From assembly GCA_016789205.1 (NCBI GenBank), contig JAEURF010000085.1, forward strand, positions 1 to 7,123: DNA of 7,123 nt. Direction: 5' to 3'. The notes under the pieces were generated by a model. That model was not told the origin of the DNA. It worked only from the letters and a program-made list of their open reading frames with translations, and did not search any database. The translations under genes were made by a program, and so were the position numbers. Source of the DNA: Anaerolineales bacterium (GTDB lineage Bacteria > Chloroflexota > Anaerolineae > Anaerolineales > Villigracilaceae). This document shows positions 1 to 5,421 of the stretch, piece after piece. Within the stretch, counting starts at the first letter, position 1, and each line of letters begins with the position of its first letter.

Positions 1-335
1 CGTTTGACTTCAAAGCGAATCTTTTCGCTCAGTGCGGTAGCAATATCTTGTGTGGTGATGGAACCATATAACTTACCGGTTTCGCCTGCTTTGGCTGGGA
101 AAACCAAGGTGGCTTCTTTGATTAAGTCTGCAACGCCTTTGAGTTCGTCATTTTGAGCATTGCGACGAACTTCTGCTTGGGCTTTAATTTTTTGCACTTG
201 CTTCATTGCACCTTCGGTGGCAAGTACGGCAAGCCCTTGTGGTAAGAGGAAGTTACGCCCGTAGCCATCGGCTACTTTTTTAATATCCCCTGCACGCCCC
301 AATTTATAGACATCTTTCATTAATAAAACTTTCAT
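1..335 (-). CDS. rplI: Ribosomal protein L9 (5' part, runs off left edge)
   Basis: Structural protein of the large ribosomal subunit that binds 23S rRNA near the base of the L1 stalk. I translated 111 complete codons from the ATG at 335. The N-terminal domain begins MKVLLMKDVYKLGRAGD and continues with DGYGRNFLLPQGLAV, matching the L9 signature (spaced glycines, then GYxxNFLxxxG). A charged helix follows (about residues 45-70), and then the start of the C-terminal domain with GKLYGSITTQDIA (about 88-100). L9 is usually near 150 residues, so roughly the last quarter lies outside the window. An AAAGGG Shine-Dalgarno sequence sits 9 nt before the ATG (complement of 345-350). No rpsF, ssb or rpsR is adjacent on the upstream side. 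The gene diverges from the ftsB-like gene and appears to have its own promoter. Confidence 0.96.
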   Translation of the reverse strand, partial: MKVLLMKDVYKLGRAGDIKKVADGYGRNFLLPQGLAVLATEGAMKQVQKIKAQAEVRRNAQNDELKGVADLIKEATLVFPAKAGETGKLYGSITTQDIATALSEKIRFEVK

Positions 336-365
336 TTTTTTAAGCCCTTTCTGGCAATTGGATGT

Positions 366-389
366 CAGTGTGAAGGGTACAACACACTG
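366..389 (-). promoter_or_regulatory. Stem-loop in the rplI 5' leader
   Basis: CAGTGTG (366-372) and CACACTG (383-389) are perfect inverted repeats, giving a 7-bp stem with a 10-nt loop. If the extended -10 at 399-407 is used, rplI transcription would begin near 391-393, so this stem would lie at the extreme 5' end of the rplI mRNA, 30 nt before the start codon. It could protect the 5' end or be a regulatory structure. No U-tract follows it on either strand, so it is not a simple terminator. The structure is seen in the sequence; a role is inference. Confidence 0.4.
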
Positions 390-398
390 CGGGGCAAG

Positions 399-407
399 AT
401 TGTACCA
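399..407 (-). promoter_or_regulatory. Candidate extended -10 promoter for rplI
   Basis: On the minus strand the sequence reads TGGTACAAT, a TGN extension plus a TACAAT hexamer (5 of 6 to TATAAT). A perfect TTGACA lies upstream (complement of 418-423), but the spacer is only 13 nt, too short for a standard sigma-70 -35 element. The extended -10 is therefore the stronger argument. The predicted transcript start near 392 gives a leader of about 57 nt carrying the stem-loop at 366-389. Confidence 0.4.
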
Positions 408-416
408 TAAATGACA

Positions 417-444
417 TTGTCAACTTGCAAAAATACGATAAGAT
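417..444 (+). promoter_or_regulatory. Candidate promoter for the ftsB-like operon, possibly leaderless
   Basis: TTGTCA (417-422) and TAAGAT (439-444) are separated by 16 nt, giving a sigma-70-like pair with one mismatch in the -35 and two in the -10. Transcription would start about 7 nt after the -10, at or next to the ATG at 451. No Shine-Dalgarno sequence precedes that ATG, which agrees with a leaderless message. The -35 lies inside the perfect palindrome TGACATTGTCA (412-422), which also contains most of the opposite-strand TTGACA. Confidence 0.35.
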
Positions 445-450
445 AAAGCC

Positions 451-828
451 ATGTTCCAATTCCCCATCAACTTTCGGCGTGTGCTCATTTTTGCAGGAAT
501 TTTCGTTTTAATTTTATTCATCATTGAATTTAACTCACGCCTCGAAGAACTAAATCGTTTGAACGAACAACGTGAACAAGTCCGAGCGATTGCTACACAA
601 GCCATGCAAACTCAACTTGCCTTACAAACTCAAGTTGCCTACGCCGGGTCAACCGAAGCAGTTGAAGAATGGGCGCGTACCGAAGGGCATTACATTCAAG
701 AAGGCGACCAACCTGTAATTCCACTCGGCGTGCCCGGCAGTGACCCTGTCATCGCCCCTACCCCTGAACTCATTCCAACTCCAATGCAAAACTGGGAAAT
801 TTGGTGGACATTATTCTTTGACGAATAA
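451..828 (+). CDS. FtsB/DivIC-type septum formation initiator protein
   Basis: Small bitopic division protein of 125 residues. Members of this family form a coiled-coil subcomplex with FtsL and FtsQ/DivIB that helps activate septal peptidoglycan synthesis. A short basic cytoplasmic N-terminus (residues 1-10, ending FRR) precedes one transmembrane helix (about 11-26) and a Glu/Gln-rich coiled coil (about 27-62). Next comes the family-like segment AYAGSTEAVEEWARTEGHYI and the strand QEGDQPVIPL (about 64-92). A proline-rich linker (about 92-112) and an aromatic end (NWEIWWTLFFDE) finish the protein. The extra tail makes it longer than Escherichia coli FtsB (about 103 residues). The start has no Shine-Dalgarno sequence, but the membrane topology supports it. 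It is the first gene of a plus-strand run, with 12 nt to the next. FtsL-type and FtsB-type proteins diverge strongly, so the exact orthologue name is left open. Confidence 0.8.
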   Translation: MFQFPINFRRVLIFAGIFVLILFIIEFNSRLEELNRLNEQREQVRAIATQAMQTQLALQTQVAYAGSTEAVEEWARTEGHYIQEGDQPVIPLGVPGSDPVIAPTPELIPTPMQNWEIWWTLFFDE

Positions 829-840
829 GATAGAACCCAA

Positions 841-2460
841 ATGGACAGCAGTTTAACTATATATCTTGTTTCGTTCGTCTCTTTAGCAGTGCTGATAATT
901 GGCATTGCCGCGATGGCTTTCCTACGTTGGAAAAATGCAAACGAGCAAGCCTTACTCAAAGCGGAGCAACGCCGCTCACAACAATTGGGCTTGCTCGAAG
1001 AAACCGGCAGAATCATCGCCGACAGTTTTGACGAAAAAGAAATCCTCCAGCGCGCAATTGATGCCATCACCAATCGTTTTGGTTATTCCATCTCAGCCAT
1101 TTCAAAATTAGTGGAAGGCGATTTGCTTGAAGTTACTGCAATTGCCGGAACAGAAGATTTTGGTTACCTACCCGGCTACAAACAAAAAACAGGGGCAGGC
1201 ATTATCGGTCACACTGCTAAGATACAAAAGACCTATGTGACAGACAATGTTTCAAAAGACCCATATTATTATTCAAACCGCGAACATTTTGGCTCAGCCA
1301 TTTGCACGCCACTCTTTGAAGGGGAAAAATTATTCGGCGTATTATATGTAGAAAGCGAAAAACCTAACGAGTTTGACGAACTCGATGTGAAAACGATGGA
1401 AACTCTCGCTACGCATATTTCTGCGGCATTACACCGCGCCGCACTCTATATGGAAACACAAGAAAACTTGCGGGTACTATCCATCATTCAAAATATATCG
1501 CGGACTATTTCTAGTTCGTTGGAAAAAGCAACCATCGCGAATCAAGTCGTCACTGAGTTAAAAGAAGCGTTCGGCTACACCCACATCAGTATCTATATGC
1601 TTGAAAATGATTACCTACACCTCGCCGCTGAAATGGGATATCCAAAAGAAATGGTGATTGAAAAGATACACATTAGCCAAGGTGTCAGCGGACGTGCCAT
1701 TCGGACAAAAATGGTTCAATTCATTGAAGACACAAATCAAGAAGACCACTTCCTCAGAGCAGACAATGCCATCACCAGTGAAATTTGTGTGCCACTTCTC
1801 AAAGAAGACTCCGTGCTAGGCACATTAAACATCGAAGCAGACAGTACACAAAAATTAACGCAAACTGATGTTGCAATACTGACAGCGATTGCCAGCCCAC
1901 TTGCAATTGCAATTGACAACGCCCGCCTACATGAACAAATTAAAAAAATGGCAACCACTGATGCCGTCACGGGTTTATCAAATCGCCATATCTTTGAACA
2001 AGCACTCGCCGGAGAAGTAGAACGCGCACACAGACTTGGTATGAACGTTTCACTGATTATTTTTGATATCGACTCTTTCAAAGAATATAACGATGCGTAT
2101 GGCCACCCTGCTGGCGATGCACGTCTAAAAGGCATGGCAGAAATCATCAAAAACAACTTACGCAAATATGATATCGCCGCACGTTATGGCGGTGACGAAT
2201 TCGCCATCATCTTGTCCAACTCAAATGAACAAAATGCGCATGCCTTTGCAATGCGTTTACATGAAGCCGCTCAAATCGGCGCACCTCAAAATTTAGATAA
2301 ACAAGATGCAGGTGGTTATACACTCAGCATCGGCGTGGCAACTTTCCCGCAAGATGCCACCAACCACATCGAACTCCTGCTCGCCGCAGATCATGCTGCT
2401 TTACGCGCAAAACATTTAGGAAAAAATAGAATCCAACTCGCCAGCGATACAAGCAAATGA
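841..2460 (+). CDS. Membrane-anchored GAF-GAF-GGDEF diguanylate cyclase
   Basis: Predicted to make cyclic di-GMP from two GTP. The protein has 539 residues. One N-terminal transmembrane helix (about 5-28, followed by RWK) is followed by a helical linker (about 30-62), GAF domain 1 (about 63-198), GAF domain 2 (about 226-360) and a GGDEF domain (about 370-535). The cyclase looks active. It has DAVTGLSNR (374-382), the metal and substrate motif FDIDSFKEYND with D409, K414 and N417, GHPAGD (421-426) and the intact signature GGDEF (450-454). An RxxD inhibitory site (R441-KY-D444) lies exactly five residues before the signature, so product feedback inhibition is expected. There is no EAL or HD-GYP domain. 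The GAF ligands cannot be read from the sequence. The positive residues after the helix suggest that the sensor and cyclase domains are cytoplasmic. No clear Shine-Dalgarno sequence precedes the ATG. The 3' end overlaps lysA by ATGA. Confidence 0.93.
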   Translation: MDSSLTIYLVSFVSLAVLIIGIAAMAFLRWKNANEQALLKAEQRRSQQLGLLEETGRIIADSFDEKEILQRAIDAITNRFGYSISAISKLVEGDLLEVTAIAGTEDFGYLPGYKQKTGAGIIGHTAKIQKTYVTDNVSKDPYYYSNREHFGSAICTPLFEGEKLFGVLYVESEKPNEFDELDVKTMETLATHISAALHRAALYMETQENLRVLSIIQNISRTISSSLEKATIANQVVTELKEAFGYTHISIYMLENDYLHLAAEMGYPKEMVIEKIHISQGVSGRAIRTKMVQFIEDTNQEDHFLRADNAITSEICVPLLKEDSVLGTLNIEADSTQKLTQTDVAILTAIASPLAIAIDNARLHEQIKKMATTDAVTGLSNRHIFEQALAGEVERAHRLGMNVSLIIFDIDSFKEYNDAYGHPAGDARLKGMAEIIKNNLRKYDIAARYGGDEFAIILSNSNEQNAHAFAMRLHEAAQIGAPQNLDKQDAGGYTLSIGVATFPQDATNHIELLLAADHAALRAKHLGKNRIQLASDTSK

Positions 2461-3749
2461 AACAACTTGACCTCTTCCCCATTACAACAAAAATTGAAAA
2501 TAATGAATTAACCATTGCAGGACATAATTTAAGAGAACTTGCTGAAGAATACAAGACTCCACTTTATGTTTATGACAGAGCGACGCTTGACTCAACCGTA
2601 GCCTCTTACAAACATGCACTCGCCTCTTCCTACGGGACACATGCTTCTGTTACCTACGCAGGGAAAGCATTCCTCTGCACAGCCATCGCCCAATGGACTC
2701 AATTGCATGGACTAACACTCGATTGCACTGGCGAAGGCGAAATTCATATTGCATTAAATGCAAAAGTGAAACCCAAAAATATTCTCGTACATGGAGTCAA
2801 TAAATCTGACGCTGACTTAAAATCTGCAATTAAACACGCTGGCACAATTGTTGTTGATAATCTTTCAGAACTTGAACGAATCACTCAACTATTCACTATT
2901 CACTCATCACTTAATATTTGGCTTCGTCTATTACCCGGTGTCACTGTATCAACGCATCATGCTCATACGCAAACAGGTCACCATGAAAGCAAATTTGGGA
3001 TGACGCACGAAGAAATTTTAGAGGCGACAAAATTTTGTAAAGAGAACAACTTGCCATTAAATGGGATTCATTTTCATCAAGGTTCAAACTTCCGAGACCC
3101 TGAGCCATTAATCCCCGCGATTGAATTGGCTTTAGATACTGCCAAAGAAATCGGCTTTGAGAATGAATGGCATTTTTGTCCGGGCGGCGGTTGGGGTGTG
3201 GCATATCATGAAGATGAATTGCCACATCCATCTATTGAGCATTATGTCAAAGGAGTTTGTGAGGCTGTCATTGAAGGTTGTGAAAAAAGAAAATTATCTC
3301 TCCCGCATTTACACCTTGAACCCGGCAGAAGTTTAGTTGCCCGAGCAGGCGTCGCAATTTATCGACTTGGTGCAGTAAAAAAACGCGAAAACAAAACTTG
3401 GGTTTTAGTAGATGGCGGCATGGCAGATAATCCGCGCTATGCGATGTATGGGGCTAGATATAGCTGTCTAGCAGTAGCAGGCGTCACCGAAGAACGAAGC
3501 GAGGTGATTTCAGTTGCGGGTCCGTATTGTGAATCAGGCGATGTCATCTTTGAAGATTTGCCAATGTCAAAACTCAAAACAAACGATTTGATTGCTGTGC
3601 CAGTCAGTGGCGCGTATCATTTGAGTATGGCTTCGAATTACAATGGCGCGCGTAAACCGGCAGTGTTGATGTTAGAAGAGGGAAAAGCAAAATTAATTCA
3701 AAAAAGAGAATCGTTGGATGATTTGATTAAGCGAGATCTGAGTTTATGA
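2457..3749 (+). CDS. lysA: Diaminopimelate decarboxylase
   Basis: PLP enzyme of fold type III that converts meso-diaminopimelate to L-lysine, the last step of the DAP lysine pathway. At 430 residues it has the usual length. Visible motifs are TYAGKAF with the Schiff-base lysine K70, DCTGEGEI (89-96), SKFG (178-181), HFHQGS (205-210), the phosphate-binding glycine loop GGGWG (243-247) and EPGRS (288-292). DGGMADNPRYAMYGA (319-333) follows, then GPYCESGDV (355-363) with the partner-subunit Cys358-Glu359 pair, and YHLSMASNYNG (387-397). C358/E359 and EPGR favour DAP decarboxylase over ornithine or arginine decarboxylases, though related PLP decarboxylases cannot be fully excluded. The start codon overlaps the cyclase stop as ATGA. 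No Shine-Dalgarno sequence is evident, so translation probably depends on termination-reinitiation from the cyclase gene. Confidence 0.93.
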   Translation: MKQLDLFPITTKIENNELTIAGHNLRELAEEYKTPLYVYDRATLDSTVASYKHALASSYGTHASVTYAGKAFLCTAIAQWTQLHGLTLDCTGEGEIHIALNAKVKPKNILVHGVNKSDADLKSAIKHAGTIVVDNLSELERITQLFTIHSSLNIWLRLLPGVTVSTHHAHTQTGHHESKFGMTHEEILEATKFCKENNLPLNGIHFHQGSNFRDPEPLIPAIELALDTAKEIGFENEWHFCPGGGWGVAYHEDELPHPSIEHYVKGVCEAVIEGCEKRKLSLPHLHLEPGRSLVARAGVAIYRLGAVKKRENKTWVLVDGGMADNPRYAMYGARYSCLAVAGVTEERSEVISVAGPYCESGDVIFEDLPMSKLKTNDLIAVPVSGAYHLSMASNYNGARKPAVLMLEEGKAKLIQKRESLDDLIKRDLSL

Positions 3750-3761
3750 TTTTTTAGGAGT

Positions 3762-3777
3762 GCAGACTTTAGTTTGC
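3762..3777. repeat. Small imperfect palindrome, REP-like
   Basis: GCAGACTTTAGTTTGC folds into a 7-bp stem (one G-T pair) with a two-base loop. Its core closely resembles that of the larger hairpin next to it (GCGGACTTTTAGTCCGC at 3790-3806). Two adjacent palindromes with the same GCrGACTTT-AGT-GC core, in the gap between convergent genes, resemble a dispersed REP-type element. The resemblance is seen in the sequence; membership of a genome-wide repeat family is inference. Confidence 0.4.
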
Positions 3778-3823
3778 TAGAAACAGAATGCGGACTTTTA
3801 GTCCGCATTCTGTTTCTATTTTT
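3778..3823 (+). terminator. Intrinsic terminator after lysA
   Basis: Positions 3778-3796 and 3800-3818 form a perfect 19-bp stem with a TTT loop, directly followed by TTTTT (3819-3823). This is a textbook Rho-independent terminator for the ftsB-like–cyclase–lysA transcript, starting 29 nt after the lysA stop. On the minus strand the stem is followed by GCAAACTAAAG with no U-run, so it is not an obvious terminator in that direction. The right arm contains the stop codon of the convergent coiled-coil gene (complement of 3816-3818). The T-tract overlaps that gene's last codon (AAA on the minus strand), so the terminator and the neighbour's 3' end share sequence. Confidence 0.85.
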
Positions 3824-4325
3824 CAACTTTATCTGTGACGTTTGCTGAAATCGCCGAGGGCGACATGGAGGCTTTGCGCATTTGGTCTTCTTGCATCATG
3901 CGAACGCCATTATTCACTTGATTGCTTACCTTTTCGATTTGTTCTTGCAATTGCATGAGTGTATCAAGGACATAGTTATCTGCGTCGGCGCGAATGGCTT
4001 CGGCTTCGGCACGTGCTTGGCTGAGAATTTGTTCGGCACGACGTTGCGCTTCTTGCGTGACCATATCTTTTTGTGCCATTTGGTCGGCTTTGTCACGCGC
4101 GAGTTGTAAAGTGCGATTGGCTTCTTCTTGTGCTTGTGCCATGACGCGGTCTCGTTGCGCAACAACTTGTTGTGCTTTTTTAACTTCCTCTGGAATGGCG
4201 ATGCGCATTTGGTCAATCAATTCCAACATGCGGTCTTCATCCACAACGACATTGTGTGTGAAAGGCACAGCTTTGGCGTTGTTGAAGAGTTCTTCGAGAC
4301 GGTCAATGAGTTGCAAAATATCCAT
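3816..4325 (-). CDS. Coiled-coil protein of unknown function (ATP synthase b-subunit/DivIVA-like)
   Basis: A 169-residue protein that I do not recognise as a named enzyme. The N-terminal part is the most distinctive: MDILQLIDRLEELFNNAKAV, then PFTHNVVVDEDRMLELIDQMRIAIPEEV (about 21-48). From about 45 to 140 it is almost continuous charged coiled coil rich in Ala, Gln, Glu and Arg (for example AEQILSQARAEAEAIRADAD at 97-116). A short polar tail follows (150-169). It has no signal peptide or membrane helix. Similar proteins near coaD in other bacteria are, as I recall, often loosely labelled ATPase or F0F1 subunit B-like, but no Walker motif is visible here. A good Shine-Dalgarno sequence (AAGGAGT, complement of 4332-4338) lies 6 nt before the ATG. 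It is the last minus-strand gene, 25 nt after the BrnA-like gene. Its stop codon lies inside the lysA terminator stem. A scaffolding or division-related role would be speculation. Confidence 0.8.
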   Translation of the reverse strand: MDILQLIDRLEELFNNAKAVPFTHNVVVDEDRMLELIDQMRIAIPEEVKKAQQVVAQRDRVMAQAQEEANRTLQLARDKADQMAQKDMVTQEAQRRAEQILSQARAEAEAIRADADNYVLDTLMQLQEQIEKVSNQVNNGVRMMQEDQMRKASMSPSAISANVTDKVEK

Positions 4326-4331
4326 AGGTTT

Positions 4332-4371
4332 ACTCCTTCAGGCAGTTCAGTTAAACTTTGAGAGCCTGAAG
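4332..4371 (-). promoter_or_regulatory. Hairpin spanning the antitoxin stop and the next gene's Shine-Dalgarno
   Basis: CTTCAGGC (4336-4343) and GCCTGAAG (4364-4371) are perfect 8-base inverted repeats with a 20-nt loop. In the minus-strand mRNA the first arm is the end of the BrnA-like coding sequence, the BrnA stop (complement of 4351-4353) is in the loop, and the second arm runs into the AAGGAGT Shine-Dalgarno sequence of the coiled-coil gene (complement of 4332-4338). The overlap is the first three bases, AAG. Ribosomes reaching the BrnA stop would open the stem, which suggests translational coupling. The structure is seen; the coupling is inferred. Confidence 0.4.
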
Positions 4372-4554
4372 CATCTCTTTATTATGTCTTAAGATGTCGT
4401 TTACTGCGGTTTGTAAATCCGATTTTTTTTCTTTTGCATACTCTTCTATAAAAGCAACAAGGTCGTCGTCCAAGTAAATTGGCAGTTTCAATACAACACC
4501 TTCTCGGTAAAACTTGCCTTGTTCACCTTTTGAAAAATCGTATTTGTCTTTCAT
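4351..4554 (-). CDS. BrnA/CopG-like ribbon-helix-helix antitoxin
   Basis: A 67-residue protein starting MKDKYDFSKGEQGKFY. The core LKLPIYLDDDLVAFIEEYAKEKK (about 22-44) followed by LQTAVNDILRHNKEML (about 47-62) has the strand-helix-helix pattern of MetJ/Arc/CopG-type DNA-binding antitoxins. Such antitoxins neutralise their partner toxin and repress their own operon. The start at 4554 is preferred over an in-frame ATG at 4650. It lies 1 nt after the toxin stop (TAA-G-ATG), has AAAGG about 10 nt upstream and leaves a protein of family size, while the longer form would overlap most of the toxin's C-terminal third. It is translated after the toxin gene, the order usual for BrnT-BrnA modules. The sequence is short and divergent, so the CopG-type assignment is firmer than the BrnA name. 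Confidence 0.75.
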   Translation of the reverse strand: MKDKYDFSKGEQGKFYREGVVLKLPIYLDDDLVAFIEEYAKEKKSDLQTAVNDILRHNKEMLQALKV

Positions 4555-4555
4555 C

Positions 4556-4855
4556 TTAAGATTGCCTTTCTTTGTATTGTTTCGCCTCGTCTTTATCTGC
4601 TTTTCTAGCCGAAATAATTCTAATAACAGCAGATTGTAACTTTTCGTCACGAAATGTATGAACTACAACTAATAAAACCTCATTATTTTCTGCGCCAATC
4701 GTAACCCATCTATCTTCATCTTCGCTATGTTCTTCATCAAAAATAGTGATAGCAAATGGGTCAAGGAAAACTTTAGAAGCACGTTGAAAGTTTATGCCAT
4801 GTTTCTTAACATTTTGTTTTTCTTTTACAGGATCCCATTCAAAATTGTATTCCAT
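4556..4855 (-). CDS. brnT: BrnT-family toxin (DUF497)
   Basis: Predicted RelE-like ribonuclease toxin of a type II toxin-antitoxin system; BrnT proteins inhibit translation by cutting RNA. The 99-residue sequence shows the DUF497 pattern throughout. It has FEWDPVKEKQNVKKHGINF (5-23), the VFLDP turn (29-33), EEHSEDEDRWVTIG (41-54), the LLVVVHTFR strand (61-69) and the end motif IRIISARKADKDE (78-90). The start at 4855 is chosen because GGAG (complement of 4862-4865) lies 6 nt upstream. An in-frame ATG at 4861 directly abuts that GGAG and is unlikely to be used. The antitoxin follows 1 nt after the stop, so the two are certainly co-transcribed. The pair sits between coaD and the coiled-coil gene and has its own candidate promoter. 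No inactivating change is visible. Confidence 0.9.
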   Translation of the reverse strand: MEYNFEWDPVKEKQNVKKHGINFQRASKVFLDPFAITIFDEEHSEDEDRWVTIGAENNEVLLVVVHTFRDEKLQSAVIRIISARKADKDEAKQYKERQS

Positions 4856-4876
4856 TGGCATCTCCGTACCTATAAA

Positions 4877-4894
4877 AGTTAACTAATTCTAGCA
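4877..4894 (-). promoter_or_regulatory. Candidate extended -10 promoter and operator of the toxin-antitoxin pair
   Basis: On the minus strand TGCTAGAAT (complement of 4886-4894) is an extended -10: TGN plus TAGAAT, 5 of 6 to TATAAT. No good -35 lies 17 nt upstream. The 8-base palindrome AGTTAACT (4877-4884) lies just downstream, at the likely transcript start, where a ribbon-helix-helix antitoxin could bind for autorepression. The promoter overlaps the 3' end of the 43-nt coaD–brnT gap. Promoter and operator are inferred from pattern only. Confidence 0.35.
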
Positions 4895-4898
4895 CAAA

Positions 4899-5417
4899 TT
4901 AATCACGCAGGGAATTCGGCGGGGAATGTTCCCCCATTTGGGCTACTTTTTCTTTGAGTGCTTTTTCGACATAAGGTGGCACCATGCTAGAGACATTGCC
5001 ATTCAATGTAGCAATCTCGCGGACTGTAGTAGACGAAAGAAATGTATGTTGTTCAGCGGTGATTAATGCCACAGTCTCAACTGCATCTTTTGCTAAGCGC
5101 TGATTTGCCAACGCCATGCGAAATTCAAATTCAAAATCTGAAAAGACGCGCAGTCCGCGCACGATGACTTGGGCGTTGATTTTTTGTGCAAAGTCAATCG
5201 TCAAGCCGCTGTAGCCGGTCACCTTGATTTTGGGATTATCTTTGAAAGATTCAGTGACTAAAGAGATTCGCTCTTCAGGAGAGAATAACAATGACTTCAA
5301 AGGTTTGTCATAAACAGCCATGACAATTTCATCAAAAAGTTTTGAGGCGCGATTGGCAATGTCCATGTGACCATAATGGATGGGGTCGAATGTTCCGGGG
5401 AATAAGGCTCTCACCAT
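4899..5417 (-). CDS. coaD: Phosphopantetheine adenylyltransferase
   Basis: Catalyses the reversible adenylation of 4'-phosphopantetheine by ATP to dephospho-CoA, the penultimate step of coenzyme A synthesis in the cytoplasm. The 172-residue protein has the nucleotidyltransferase motif GTFDPIHYGHMD (8-19) with HxGH at 14-17. It also has YDKPLKSLLFSPEER (36-50), TIDFAQKINAQVIVRGLRVFSDFEFEF (73-99) with RGLR at 87-90, and the ATP-binding segment LSSTTVREIA (127-136) before VPPYVEKAL (146-154). CoaD is usually about 155-165 residues, so the last ten or so (GEHSPPNSLRD) form a small extra tail. The start at 5417 is 4 nt from the octamer array. Its only Shine-Dalgarno-like sequence, AGGA, is partly supplied by the first array unit (TAGTTTCC, read on the minus strand). 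Confidence 0.96.
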   Translation of the reverse strand: MVRALFPGTFDPIHYGHMDIANRASKLFDEIVMAVYDKPLKSLLFSPEERISLVTESFKDNPKIKVTGYSGLTIDFAQKINAQVIVRGLRVFSDFEFEFRMALANQRLAKDAVETVALITAEQHTFLSSTTVREIATLNGNVSSMVPPYVEKALKEKVAQMGEHSPPNSLRD

Positions 5418-5421
5418 AATT

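Noticed and set aside
1737..2165. Minus-strand open frame of 142 codons inside the diguanylate cyclase gene
   Set aside because: It lies opposite strongly conserved GAF/GGDEF coding sequence and has no recognisable domain. It is an antisense shadow.
3994..4392. Plus-strand open frame of 132 codons opposite the coiled-coil gene
   Set aside because: It is Ser/Arg/Cys-rich low-complexity sequence mirroring the coiled-coil codons, with no family features. It is an antisense shadow.
4351..4650. Longer antitoxin reading frame starting at 4650
   Set aside because: The extra 32 residues overlap the toxin gene in another frame and look unlike any antitoxin. The ATG at 4554, 1 nt after the toxin stop, gives the typical size.
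4556..4861. Toxin start at the upstream ATG (4861)
   Set aside because: The GGAG directly abuts this ATG with no spacing, while the ATG at 4855 has a 6-nt spacer. The longer form adds only two residues (MP).
4921..4934. Palindrome GGGGAATGTTCCCC as a terminator after coaD
   Set aside because: It lies inside the last coaD codons, has a 2-nt loop and is not followed by a U-run on either strand. It may be chance or a weak structure.
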